Below are positions 9,601 through 18,411 of a stretch of 64,000 bases of DNA, in pieces; the stretch's first letter is position 1; each line of letters begins with the position of its first letter. The stretch is taken from NCBI GenBank assembly GCA_020029595.1, contig JAIBJN010000005.1, positions 1 through 64,000 of the forward strand, given 5' to 3'. The notes below the pieces were generated by a model. The model saw only the letters and a program-made list of their open reading frames with translations, was not told the DNA's origin and ran no database searches. This DNA comes from Actinomycetota bacterium (GTDB lineage Bacteria; Actinomycetota; Thermoleophilia; Gaiellales; Gaiellaceae). Position numbers and translations under genes: made by a program.

Positions 9601-11555
9601 ACGAGGCGGTTGAAGCCGTCGACCTCGATCTCGCCGCGCCAGGCCTGGCCGATGGCCTCCTTGAACGCCTCCCCGACGCCGTCCAGGTCGATGGTGCCGT
9701 CCTCGCTCGTGAGACCGAAGTCGTAGATCCACGCGTCGATCGGGCCTGCGCGGTCGATCTCGTACGGCCGCTCGTCGTACACCTTCACGCCCATGTCCTC
9801 GAGGAGCGGGAGGACGTCCGAGAGGAGGATCGGCTGGCCCGAGCGCAGGAGCTTCAGGCAGAAGAAGTCGTCAGCCGCCTCGAGCGGCCGGTAGAGCGTC
9901 ATCGCGAGGTCGCCGTCGGGGTCGAGCCGCTCCATCCGCTCGACGTCGAGGACCGCCGCCGGAGCCGTGAAGTCGTCCCGGTAGGCCGCCGGAAACGCGT
10001 CGCGGTAGCGCGCGAAGAGCTCCGTGCCCCGCTCCTCGCCGTACTGCTCGACCAGCGCGTCGCTCAGGTCGTCGGCCCACGAGCGCGTCGCCTCGACGAG
10101 ACGCGCCTCGACCTCGCCGACGTCGTAGTCCGGCATCGTGCCGGGTCTCGTGTAGATGACGTAGTGGAGCCGTGCGAGGACGGACTCCGAGAGGCGCACC
10201 GTGTAGTCGACGCTGACGCCGTTGAACGACTCCTGGAGGATTTCCTGAATCGCCTCCCGGACCTGGGTGTTGAAGCGGTCGCGGGGCACGTAGACGAGGC
10301 AGGAGAGGAAGCGCCCGAAGGTGTCGCGGCGGACGAAGAGCCTCACGCGCTGGCGCTCGCCGAGGTGGACGATCCCCATCGCGATCGCGAAGAGGTCGTC
10401 GTCGGAGATCTGGAAGAGCTCGTCGCGTGGGAACGTCTCGAGGATCTCGAGCAGCGCCTTGTCGTCATGGCTCCCGGGCGGAAGGCCCGAGCGCTCCTGG
10501 ACTCTGCGGACCTTGCGGCGGAGGAGTGGGATCTCGTGCGGGCTCGCGCTGTAGGCGGTTGACGTGTAGAGACCGAGGAAGCGGCGCTCGCCCGCCACCT
10601 CGCCGGACTCGTCGAAGCGCTTCACGCCGACGTAGTCGAGGTAGGAGGGGCGATGGACGGTGGCGCGCGAGTTTGCCTTCGTGAGGACGAGGGGGTTCTT
10701 CTCGCGCGCGAGCCCCTGCGCCTCCGGCGGGAGCTTCACGACTCCTGGATCCGAGTCGGTGTCCCGCAGGATCCCGAGCCCGGTGCCGGGGACGCGCCGG
10801 AGAGCGTCCTCGCCATCCTCCGTGACGAGGTCGTACTCGTGGTAGCCGAGGAACGTGAAGTGATCGTCGAGGATCCACTCGAGGAGGGCCTTCGTCTCAG
10901 CCACCTCCTCCGCGTCCACCGGCGGCGGGCTCTCGTCGAGATCTGTGACGACCTGCCGCCCGCGCTCGACCATCGCCGGCCAGTCCTCGACGGCGGCGCG
11001 GACGTCTCTGAGCACGCGCTCCAGCCCCTCGCGGAGCCGCTCCAGATGCTCGTGCTCGGTCTCCCGGACGACCTCGGCGTGGAGGAACGACTCGAGCTGG
11101 CAGTCGTCGGCGGGCGCGTCATGAGGGAGGACGTCGAGGAGGAGTCCGCCCTCGTCCCGCCGCACGCGCACGACGGGGTGGATGATCAGGTGCACGCCGC
11201 TCCCGAGCCGGTTCAGCTCCATGCTCACCGAGTCGACGAGGAACGGCATGTCGTCGTTCACGATCTCGACGACGGTGTGGGTCGAGGCCCAGCCGTGCTC
11301 CTCGAGCTGAGGTGTGTAGACGCGGACCTTGGCCTCACCCGGCGACCGCCGCGAGGCGAAGTTCAGATGGGCGAGGGCGGCGCCGTAGAGGTCGGGAACG
11401 GTGCGCTCGAGCAGGTCCTCGGCCGCGACGGCGCCGAAGTAGATGCGGGCGAAGGCTTCGAGCCGCGCGGCCTGCTCCGGCGGGAGCTTCTCGCGCGCAT
11501 GCTCGACCGTCTTCTCGATCAGAGCGGCCTTCGCCTCGTCGGGCTTCGAGCTCAT
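6651..11555 (-). CDS. gdh: NAD-specific glutamate dehydrogenase, large (~180 kDa) type
   Basis: ~1634 aa; [89 protein letters not shown] typical of large bacterial NAD-GDH. Confidence 0.93.
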   Translation of the reverse strand: [1634 protein letters not shown]

Positions 11556-11687
11556 CTGCTCTTCACCCGAGAGTTGTAGACGACCCGCCTCGCCCTGTCG
11601 ACCCGCTACCGCCGGACGGCACGGCCGGCGGGCGCTACCGCCGGCCGTGGCCATGGAGGGAAGGTGACTCTGCGGCGCCCGAACGCC

Positions 11688-12167
11688 TCAGCGGTCGTCG
11701 TCGTCGCGGTCGTCGTCGTCCCCGTCGTCCCCGGAGTCGTCCGAGCCGGGGCCGGAGTTGTCGTCGTCGTCAGCGTCGTCTGCGCCGTGGTCGTCCGGGC
11801 CGTCGTCGTCAGACCCGTGACCCGAATCGTCGGAGCCCGGGCCGGAGTCGTCGTCGCGGTCGTCGTCTGCGCGGTCGTCGTCGTCGTCGTCCCTGTCGCG
11901 CCCGGAGTCGTCCGAGCCGGGGCCGGAGTTGTCGTCGTCGCGTTCGCCGTCTGTGGCGCCGGTGCAGCGAGGGTCGTTCGCGTGCTCGGCCTCGTCGCAC
12001 GGGCCGCTGACGTCCTCGGTCTCCGTGGTCGTGGTCGTCTCGTCGGTCGTCGTGGTACCCGTGGCTGGCGCCGGCGCACTCGTGCCGCCGCCGGCCGCGA
12101 TCGCGAGGCCAACGCCGAACACGACGACGACGGCGGGGACCAGCAGGAGCTTCGTGATGGTGGACAT
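11688..12167 (-). CDS. Secreted/membrane-anchored Asp/Ser-rich acidic low-complexity protein
   Basis: N-terminal hydrophobic segment MSTITKLLLVPAVVVVFGVGLAIA; CDEAEHANDPRC; long D/S/G tail. Confidence 0.65.
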   Translation of the reverse strand: MSTITKLLLVPAVVVVFGVGLAIAAGGGTSAPAPATGTTTTDETTTTTETEDVSGPCDEAEHANDPRCTGATDGERDDDNSGPGSDDSGRDRDDDDDDRADDDRDDDSGPGSDDSGHGSDDDGPDDHGADDADDDDNSGPGSDDSGDDGDDDDRDDDDR

Positions 12168-12281
12168 GGAGCCTCCCAGCTCGATCTCGGATTGCTCCGT
12201 GGAGGCTAGGAAAGGCCGGGAAAAGCGCGTCCCTGAGGGTGGTGAAGACTTCGTCGGGGGCGAGTAAGGACTCGGTAAGCG

Positions 12282-12719
12282 CTAGTCGTCGTCGCCCGAG
12301 TCGTGGCCGCTCGAGTCGTCGTCGCCCGAACCGCTGCCGTTCGAGTCGTCGTCCGAGCCGGATCCACTTTCGCCCGAGTCGTCGGAGCCGGAGCCCTGCC
12401 CGCTCGAGCCACCACCGCCGGATGCGTCGTTCGCGGCTGGACGCGGGTCGCAGTCGGGGTCGAGGCGGTGATCCGGATCCTTGCATTTCCCGGGGAGGTC
12501 GCCGTCGCCGCGATCGTCGTTCGCGGTCGTGGTCGTCGCGCCGGGCTCGGTCGTCGTCCGATCCGGGACCGCCGTGACTCGCGCGATCTTCTCGGGCACG
12601 GAGACGACTGCCGGCACGGCAGCGAGTGAGCCCGCAGACGTGAGGTAGACCGCGAGAGCCAGCCCGACGGGGAGGGCGAGGCCCGCGAGAGCGAGGAGAA
12701 GGGTGCGTGCCCGGCTCAT
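12282..12719 (-). CDS. Secreted Asp/Ser/Gly-rich acidic low-complexity protein, related to 11688-12167
   Basis: Signal-like N-terminus; CKDPDHRLDPDC; GSGSDDSGESGSGSDDDS tail. Confidence 0.65.
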   Translation of the reverse strand: MSRARTLLLALAGLALPVGLALAVYLTSAGSLAAVPAVVSVPEKIARVTAVPDRTTTEPGATTTTANDDRGDGDLPGKCKDPDHRLDPDCDPRPAANDASGGGGSSGQGSGSDDSGESGSGSDDDSNGSGSGDDDSSGHDSGDDD

Positions 12720-12745
12720 CGTCTCGACGCTAGCAGGCCGTTCCT

Positions 12746-14179
12746 TCAGGAATGGTTAGGCGCGAGTGAGAAGTCGGTAGAGAGCGTAGGGAAGCTGGCG
12801 CGAACGCAGGTTCCGGGGCCGTCCAGGATCTCGACCTCGCCGCCCCAGCGTTCGGCGAGCTCGGCGACGATCGCAAGTCCGAGGCCGGTTCCAGAGCCCG
12901 CGCTGCGCCCGTCGGCGCCACGGTAGAAGCGCTCGAAGATGCGTTCTCGCTCGTCCGGCGGGATGCCGGGGCCGGTGTCCGAGACAACGAGCGCCGGCCT
13001 GTTTTCGGTCCGCACGGCCTGGACCTCGATGCGAGCTCCGGGCGGCGAATAGCGGATCGCGTTCTCGATCAAGTTGTCGAGGATGTGGGCGACGTCGGCC
13101 GGCGAGGCCCAGACACGCTCGCCCGGCGCGTCCCGGAGCTCGAGCTCGTGCCTGGCCGCGGCCGCCGCCTCCTCCCAACGCAGCGCCGCGGCCCGTGCTG
13201 CCTCGCCGAGGTCGACGCTCTCCCCGGCGGTCTCCTCCGAAGAGGCCCGCGCCAGTGCGAGCAGGTCGTCCACGAGAGCGCTCAGCCGATCGAGCTCCGC
13301 CTCTGCCTTTGTCGCCTCCTCGGCCGCACCGCCACCCTCCCGGCGGATAGCCTCCAGCCGCAACTTGATGCCGGTGAGCGGCGTGCGGAGCTGGTGAGAG
13401 GCGTTGGCCACGAAGTCGCGCTGTGCGGCGAGGTTGGCCGACAGCGCTCCAGCCATACGGTTGAAAGATCGTCCGAGTTCGTCGATCTCCTGTGGGCCCT
13501 CGGGCTCGACGCGCGCGTCGAGGTCGCCCCGCCCGAGCCGCCCCGCAGCGGCACGAAGCTTCTCCACGGGCCGTGCGACCGAGCCCGCGAGAATCCACGC
13601 GAGCACGAGGCCGGCGGCGACCACGGCGAGGCCGATCAGCGCGAGCCGGAGCCAGCTCGAGCGCACGCTTGCGTTCACCTCGCCCATCGGCGCGGAGACT
13701 CGCAGCGCACCGACGACGTTCCCGCCGTCGGCGACGGGTACCGTCACCAGGAGCAGGTCCTCGGCCAGCGTGTCGCTGCGGCGTTCCCGGACGTCGACTC
13801 GTCCCGCGGAGAGCGCCGCTTCGAACTCCGGCCGCTCGGCGGTGGCGAACTGCTCTCCGGGCGCCTGCGCGCCGTCGCTGTCGGCGAGGATGCGGCCGGC
13901 GCTGTCCACCACGACTGTGCGCGCGTTGTCCGCAACGGTTGCGTTGCCCACCACCAAGCCGAGCTGGTCGGTGACCTCTGCCGACGGGTCCGAAGTGTTC
14001 CCCTGCGCGACGAGGTCGGAGACGCGGGCCGCGAGGACTGCCGCGTTTGCGAGCACGTCCGACTCGAGCTCGGACGAGGCGCGTCTGTCGACGCTGAGGG
14101 CGAGCGGTACGGCCAGGGCGAGCACCACTGCTGCCAGGAGGTAGGCGGCGGCGAGGACGAGCCGGGCGCGGAAGCTCAC
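12746..14179 (-). CDS. Sensor histidine kinase (HAMP, HisKA, HATPase)
   Basis: HAMP region ARPVEKLRAAAGRLGRGDLDARV, H-box FVANASHQLRTPLTGIKLRLE, N-box IENAIRYSPPG, DTGPGIPPDERERIFERFYRG; GTG start overlaps RR stop. Confidence 0.92.
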   Translation of the reverse strand: MSFRARLVLAAAYLLAAVVLALAVPLALSVDRRASSELESDVLANAAVLAARVSDLVAQGNTSDPSAEVTDQLGLVVGNATVADNARTVVVDSAGRILADSDGAQAPGEQFATAERPEFEAALSAGRVDVRERRSDTLAEDLLLVTVPVADGGNVVGALRVSAPMGEVNASVRSSWLRLALIGLAVVAAGLVLAWILAGSVARPVEKLRAAAGRLGRGDLDARVEPEGPQEIDELGRSFNRMAGALSANLAAQRDFVANASHQLRTPLTGIKLRLEAIRREGGGAAEEATKAEAELDRLSALVDDLLALARASSEETAGESVDLGEAARAAALRWEEAAAAARHELELRDAPGERVWASPADVAHILDNLIENAIRYSPPGARIEVQAVRTENRPALVVSDTGPGIPPDERERIFERFYRGADGRSAGSGTGLGLAIVAELAERWGGEVEILDGPGTCVRASFPTLSTDFSLAPNHS

Positions 14180-14880
14180 TGCGCCTCGACCGCGGGGTCG
14201 AAGCGGAAGCCGACGCCCCGGACCGTGTGGATGTACCGCGGCGCGGCGGGGTCGTCGCCGAGCTTTTTCCGCAGGGCGCTCACGTGGACGTCGAGCGTCT
14301 TCGTCGAGCCGAACCAGGCGGGGTCCCACACCTCACGCACGAGCTCCTCCCGCTTGACGACCTTTCCGGCGCGCTCGAGGAGCACGCGCATCAGCTCGAA
14401 CTCCTTCACGGTCAGCTCGAGCGGCTCGCCTCCCTGCGTCGCCTCGTGCGCTTCGAGATCCAAGCGGACGTCGCCGGCTTCGAGCACGGCGGCCGCGTGC
14501 GCCGGAGCCTCGCCTCCGCCCCGGCGGAGGACGGCGCGAATGCGAGCGGCGAGCTCCACGGCGCTGAACGGCTTGGTGACGTAGTCGTCGGCGCCCAGCT
14601 CGAGCCCGAGCACTCGATCCATCTCCTCGCCGCGGGCGCTGAGCATGACCACCGGCGTGCGCGAGGTCTCCCGCATTCGCCGCAGCACGTCGCGCCCGTC
14701 TCCGTCAGGGAGCATGACGTCGAGGAGGACGAGGTCGGGCGCGCGGCGCGTGAACAGCTCCATACCCTCCGCGGCGGTGCCCGCGACGATCGGGTCGAAG
14801 CCCTCGCGCGCGAGCGCGGCTGCGAGCGGCTCGGAGATCGCCTCCTCGTCCTCGATCAGCAGGATCGTCCGCTTGGTCAT
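14176..14880 (-). CDS. OmpR/PhoB-family response regulator
   Basis: ILLIEDEEAISEPLAAALAREGF...LVLLDVMLPDGDG...VTKPFSAVELAARIRAVLRR; winged helix ...HVSALRKKLGDDPAAPRYIHTVRGVGFRF. Confidence 0.95.
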   Translation of the reverse strand: MTKRTILLIEDEEAISEPLAAALAREGFDPIVAGTAAEGMELFTRRAPDLVLLDVMLPDGDGRDVLRRMRETSRTPVVMLSARGEEMDRVLGLELGADDYVTKPFSAVELAARIRAVLRRGGGEAPAHAAAVLEAGDVRLDLEAHEATQGGEPLELTVKEFELMRVLLERAGKVVKREELVREVWDPAWFGSTKTLDVHVSALRKKLGDDPAAPRYIHTVRGVGFRFDPAVEAQ

Positions 14881-14907
14881 CGCCTGGACTGTGCGGTCCG
14901 CCGGACC

Positions 14908-15759
14908 CTAGGGACAGTCGGGCTCCGTGGGCGGGATGACATTGGTCTGCCTCTGCCCCTCGGCTCGAATCGTGGCCAGGATCGTGCTCGCCATCAGCTT
15001 GGCGCCCACCGGGTTCAGGTGGATGGCGTCGTACGTGAGGCCCCGGCGGTCGGAGACCTCGTCCCAGGGCGCGACCACAAGGTCGTCGCGGAGGCGGTCG
15101 AGGCGGCGGATGCGCTCGTTGACGTAGGGGAAGTACCAGGCGTAGCGGTTGTGCTGCCACATGGCCGCAGGCGGGATCACCGCGCGCCGCGCTTCGCGCA
15201 GCGTCACCCAGACGAACTGCCGCGCCCCCTTCCGCCGCAACGTGGCGAGGAGCGCCCTGGCCTCCGAGTCGAACTTCCGCGCCCAGGTGGCGTAGTTGCG
15301 CCGGCCACGCTCCCACAGGGAGTTGTAGCCGATGCCGATGACGACGAGGCGGGTGACGGGCCTGCTCCGTGCGGCGATCTGGTCCCTCATCGCCGGGAGC
15401 ATGACCGCGGGCTTCCCGACGATCTCGATCCTCCACCGTCTGAAGGTCTCCCGCATCGCCACCGTCCCGCCCAGGAGCACCGAGTCCACGAGGACGGTGT
15501 GCCGGCGCGCGGTCCACCACCTCGGGCGAACGGTCTGTGCGGGCTCCGCCGGAGCCTCGCAGATCGTCGAGATCCCGAGCCGCTCCGAGGCCGGCGCCGG
15601 GTTGCCGGCGCCGAACACGAAGCCCGCGACGAGCGCACCGACCACGACCAGCGCACCGGCGGCCGTGCCGAGGGCGACGAGACGCCGCCGCGCGTGGCCC
15701 CGGCGGAGGGCAGCCCTTTGTGCCGCCCGCTCCTCCGGCGTGAGCGGTCGATCCGTCAA
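14908..15759 (-). CDS. Membrane-anchored SGNH/GDSL-like hydrolase
   Basis: N-terminal TM; LVDSVLLGGTVAM, VIGIGYNSLW, YDAIHLNPVGAKLMA resemble SGNH blocks. Confidence 0.6.
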   Translation of the reverse strand: MTDRPLTPEERAAQRAALRRGHARRRLVALGTAAGALVVVGALVAGFVFGAGNPAPASERLGISTICEAPAEPAQTVRPRWWTARRHTVLVDSVLLGGTVAMRETFRRWRIEIVGKPAVMLPAMRDQIAARSRPVTRLVVIGIGYNSLWERGRRNYATWARKFDSEARALLATLRRKGARQFVWVTLREARRAVIPPAAMWQHNRYAWYFPYVNERIRRLDRLRDDLVVAPWDEVSDRRGLTYDAIHLNPVGAKLMASTILATIRAEGQRQTNVIPPTEPDCP

Positions 15760-15850
15760 GGTGCGTCCTCCCGCGGCTTCATCGCTCGTTCGCGCCGACC
15801 CACCTTAGCCGCGAACCGGGGAAGGCGCCCAGCGTGGCAAACTCCTGCTC

Positions 15851-16618
15851 GTGAACCTGTTTCGGTTCATCCCCGGCTACGAGACCTCGATCTACGAGGC
15901 CGGGCGCGAGCCGATCTTCGTCGCGCTGCTCGCCTTCCTGATCTGCTTCTCGATCACGCGCGGATACACGCGCATTGCGAGACGTCGCGGCTGGGGCAGC
16001 GGCAGCGTCCACGGCGTCCACCTCCACCACGTCGTGATCGGCATCGTCCTCGCGCTCGTCTCCGGCGCGCTGATCATCGGGTTCGAGCCGGTGGACAACT
16101 TCGTCGAGCTCTTACTCTGCGCCGTCTTCGGCTCGGGCGCGGCGCTCATCCTCGACGAGTTCGCGCTCGTCTTCCGGCTCCAGGACGTCTACTGGTCGGA
16201 GGAGGGACGCTCGTCGATCGACGCGGTGATCATCGCCGTCACCGTGGGGATTCTGGTGCTCCTGCACCTCGTGCCGTTCGACCAGAGCACGGCCGAGGAC
16301 GGGAACCGCTGGTGGCTCATGATCTACGTCGCCGTCCACGTCGCCCTCGTCGTCGTCACCTTCCTCAAGGGGAAGTTCTTCCTCGGCCTCCTCGGGATGT
16401 TCGTCCTCGGCCTCGCGCTGATCGGGGCGATCAGGCTCGCCAAGCCCGGCTCTCCCTGGGCGCGGCGTTTCTACAAGGCGGACAGCCGCCGGCTCCTCCG
16501 GGCCGAGGAGCGTCACCGCCGGCACGAGGAGCGGTGGGCGGCCAGGACCAGGCGGCTGCTGGACTTGATCGGCGGCGCGCCGAGCGCATCCGAGCCCTAC
16601 TCGCGAGAAACCGACTAG
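15851..16618 (+). CDS. Multi-pass integral membrane protein of unknown function
   Basis: 255 aa, several TM segments, HGVHLHHVVIGIVL motif. Confidence 0.65.
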   Translation: MNLFRFIPGYETSIYEAGREPIFVALLAFLICFSITRGYTRIARRRGWGSGSVHGVHLHHVVIGIVLALVSGALIIGFEPVDNFVELLLCAVFGSGAALILDEFALVFRLQDVYWSEEGRSSIDAVIIAVTVGILVLLHLVPFDQSTAEDGNRWWLMIYVAVHVALVVVTFLKGKFFLGLLGMFVLGLALIGAIRLAKPGSPWARRFYKADSRRLLRAEERHRRHEERWAARTRRLLDLIGGAPSASEPYSRETD

Positions 16619-16627
16619 GCTCGCCGC

Positions 16628-17698
16628 GTGCGAATCCTCTACGGGGCCGTCGGAGAGGGGCTAGGGCACGCGACCCGCTCGCGCGTCGTCGCGACGCACC
16701 TGCTCGAGCGGGGGCACGAGGTCAAGATGGCCGCGTCCGGGCGGGCGCTGCCGTACCTGCGCGAGCACCTGCCCGACGTCGAGGAGATCTGGGGCCTCTC
16801 GTTCGTCCTCGAGCACGGCAGCGTCAACGCGTGGAAGACGCTGACGACGAACGTGCGCGGCGGCCTCCGCGGGGTCCCGGCGGACTGGCACCGGGGCGCG
16901 GCGGTCGCGCGCTCCTTCGCGCCGGACCTCGTCCTCACCGACTTCGACGCCTTCGCCTACCTCTACGCGAAGGCCCACCGGCTGCCGGTGCTGAGCGTCG
17001 ACAACATCCAGATGGTCGACCGCTGCAAGCACGACGCGGCCATCCTCCGCGGCGTCCACGGCGACTACCGCGCCGCGCGCACGTTCGTCCACACGAAGCT
17101 GGGGCGCGCCAGCCAGTACGTGATCACGACCTTCTTCCGGCCGCCGCTCCGCAAGACGCGAACGACGTTGGTCCCGTCCCTGCTCCGCCCGGAGATCCTG
17201 GCGGCGCGCCCCGAGCCCGGCGCGCACCTGCTCGTCTACGGGCGGATCGGCGAGCGCTCGATCGCGGCGCTCCAGTCGAGCGGCGTCCCCTGCCGCGTCT
17301 ACGGAGCCAGGGACGGGCTCACTGCGGAGGTGCGGGAGAGAAACCTGAGCTACCGGCCCTTCGCCAACGAGGCGTTCATCGACGACCTGCGGACGTCTCG
17401 CGGCGTCGTCGCCTCGGCCGGCTACTCGCTCATGAGCGAGGCCGTCTACCTGCGTCGGCCGATGCTCGCGCTCCCGCTCGCCGGCCAGTTCGAGCAGGAG
17501 ATGAACGCCCGCTATCTCGAGCAGCTCGGCTTCGGCACGGCCGCCGACGCGCTCGAAGAGGCAGCGCTCGAGCGCTTCCTCGAGCGCGAGCCCGTCCACG
17601 AACGAGCCCTCGCGGACTACCGGCAGGACGGCAACGGGGAAGCGCTGGCGACGATCGACGCCCTCGTCGACGAGCTCGCCCGCCCGCGGCGCTCGTGA
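16628..17698 (+). CDS. GT28/MurG-like glycosyltransferase
   Basis: MRILYGAVGEGLGHATRSRVVATHLLERGHEV; C-terminal VASAGYSLMSEAVYLRRPMLALPLAGQFEQEMNARYLEQLGFG. Confidence 0.82.
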   Translation: MRILYGAVGEGLGHATRSRVVATHLLERGHEVKMAASGRALPYLREHLPDVEEIWGLSFVLEHGSVNAWKTLTTNVRGGLRGVPADWHRGAAVARSFAPDLVLTDFDAFAYLYAKAHRLPVLSVDNIQMVDRCKHDAAILRGVHGDYRAARTFVHTKLGRASQYVITTFFRPPLRKTRTTLVPSLLRPEILAARPEPGAHLLVYGRIGERSIAALQSSGVPCRVYGARDGLTAEVRERNLSYRPFANEAFIDDLRTSRGVVASAGYSLMSEAVYLRRPMLALPLAGQFEQEMNARYLEQLGFGTAADALEEAALERFLEREPVHERALADYRQDGNGEALATIDALVDELARPRRS

Positions 17699-18411
17699 GC
17701 GAGCTCGAGCTCGGCCGGACGCTCCTGCTCTACGCCTGGGCGTTCGGGCTGGCCGGGATCGAGATCGAGATCGAGGGCGGCTACGGCTGGGCCGAGCGCC
17801 TGCCGACCTGGTTTCGGAGCCGGGGTGCGGTCGGCCGGGTCTACGGCGCGGCGATGGGTCGGCGCCCGCTGACCGGCTACCACGTCTACGCGTTCACCAT
17901 CCCACTCCTCCTGCTGCACCTGCCCTACGTCGCCGGAGTGGCCTGGACGCTCGCCGGGGAGCTGCGGACGCTCGCCACCTTCTTCGCGCTCGCCGTGGTC
18001 TGGGACTACCTGTGGTTCGTGCTCAATCCGGCGTACACGGTTCGCCGCTTCGAGCGGGGAAAGGTGTGGTGGTTCGAGGTGCCGTGGATCTGGCGCTTTC
18101 CGCTCGACTACTACGCGGGCGTGGCACTCTCCCTCGGGCTCGCCGGGCTCTCCGCCTGGGCCGCCGGGGAGGCCGAGCCGCTTCGGCGTCATCTCTGGAT
18201 GCTCGCCGGGCTGGCGGTGCTCGTCGGCCTGACCGTGCTCGCCGCGCCGCTCTACCATCGCTGGTATCGGCACATGCGGCGGGCGGGCGCCGACGACCGC
18301 CCGGCGACAGCCACCTTCCCGCCGCCGGCTCCGGAGGAGACCTGGGCCGGAGGGATGCCCGACCTGCACCCGCTCGCAGGGTCGATCGACGACGAGAGGA
18401 GAACGCGATGA
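17695..18411 (+). CDS. Integral membrane protein
   Basis: GTG start overlaps preceding stop; multiple TM segments; WDYLWFVLNPAYTVRRFERGKVWWF. Confidence 0.65.
   Translation: MSELELGRTLLLYAWAFGLAGIEIEIEGGYGWAERLPTWFRSRGAVGRVYGAAMGRRPLTGYHVYAFTIPLLLLHLPYVAGVAWTLAGELRTLATFFALAVVWDYLWFVLNPAYTVRRFERGKVWWFEVPWIWRFPLDYYAGVALSLGLAGLSAWAAGEAEPLRRHLWMLAGLAVLVGLTVLAAPLYHRWYRHMRRAGADDRPATATFPPPAPEETWAGGMPDLHPLAGSIDDERRTR

Noticed and set aside
6867-10562. 1231-aa plus-strand ORF antisense to gdh
   Set aside because: Low-complexity R/E/L/V composition and full overlap with clear NAD-GDH motifs on the other strand.
11688-12720. Tandem nucleotide repeats (gtcgtc-rich) as a CRISPR or satellite
   Set aside because: Irregular Asp/Ser codon runs within coding sequence, with no spacer/repeat periodicity.
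14227-17694. 5' part of the 1394-aa plus-strand ORF 14227-18411
   Set aside because: Only the 3' part from GTG 17695 is protein-like; the rest is antisense or out of frame to the TCS, SGNH and glycosyltransferase genes.
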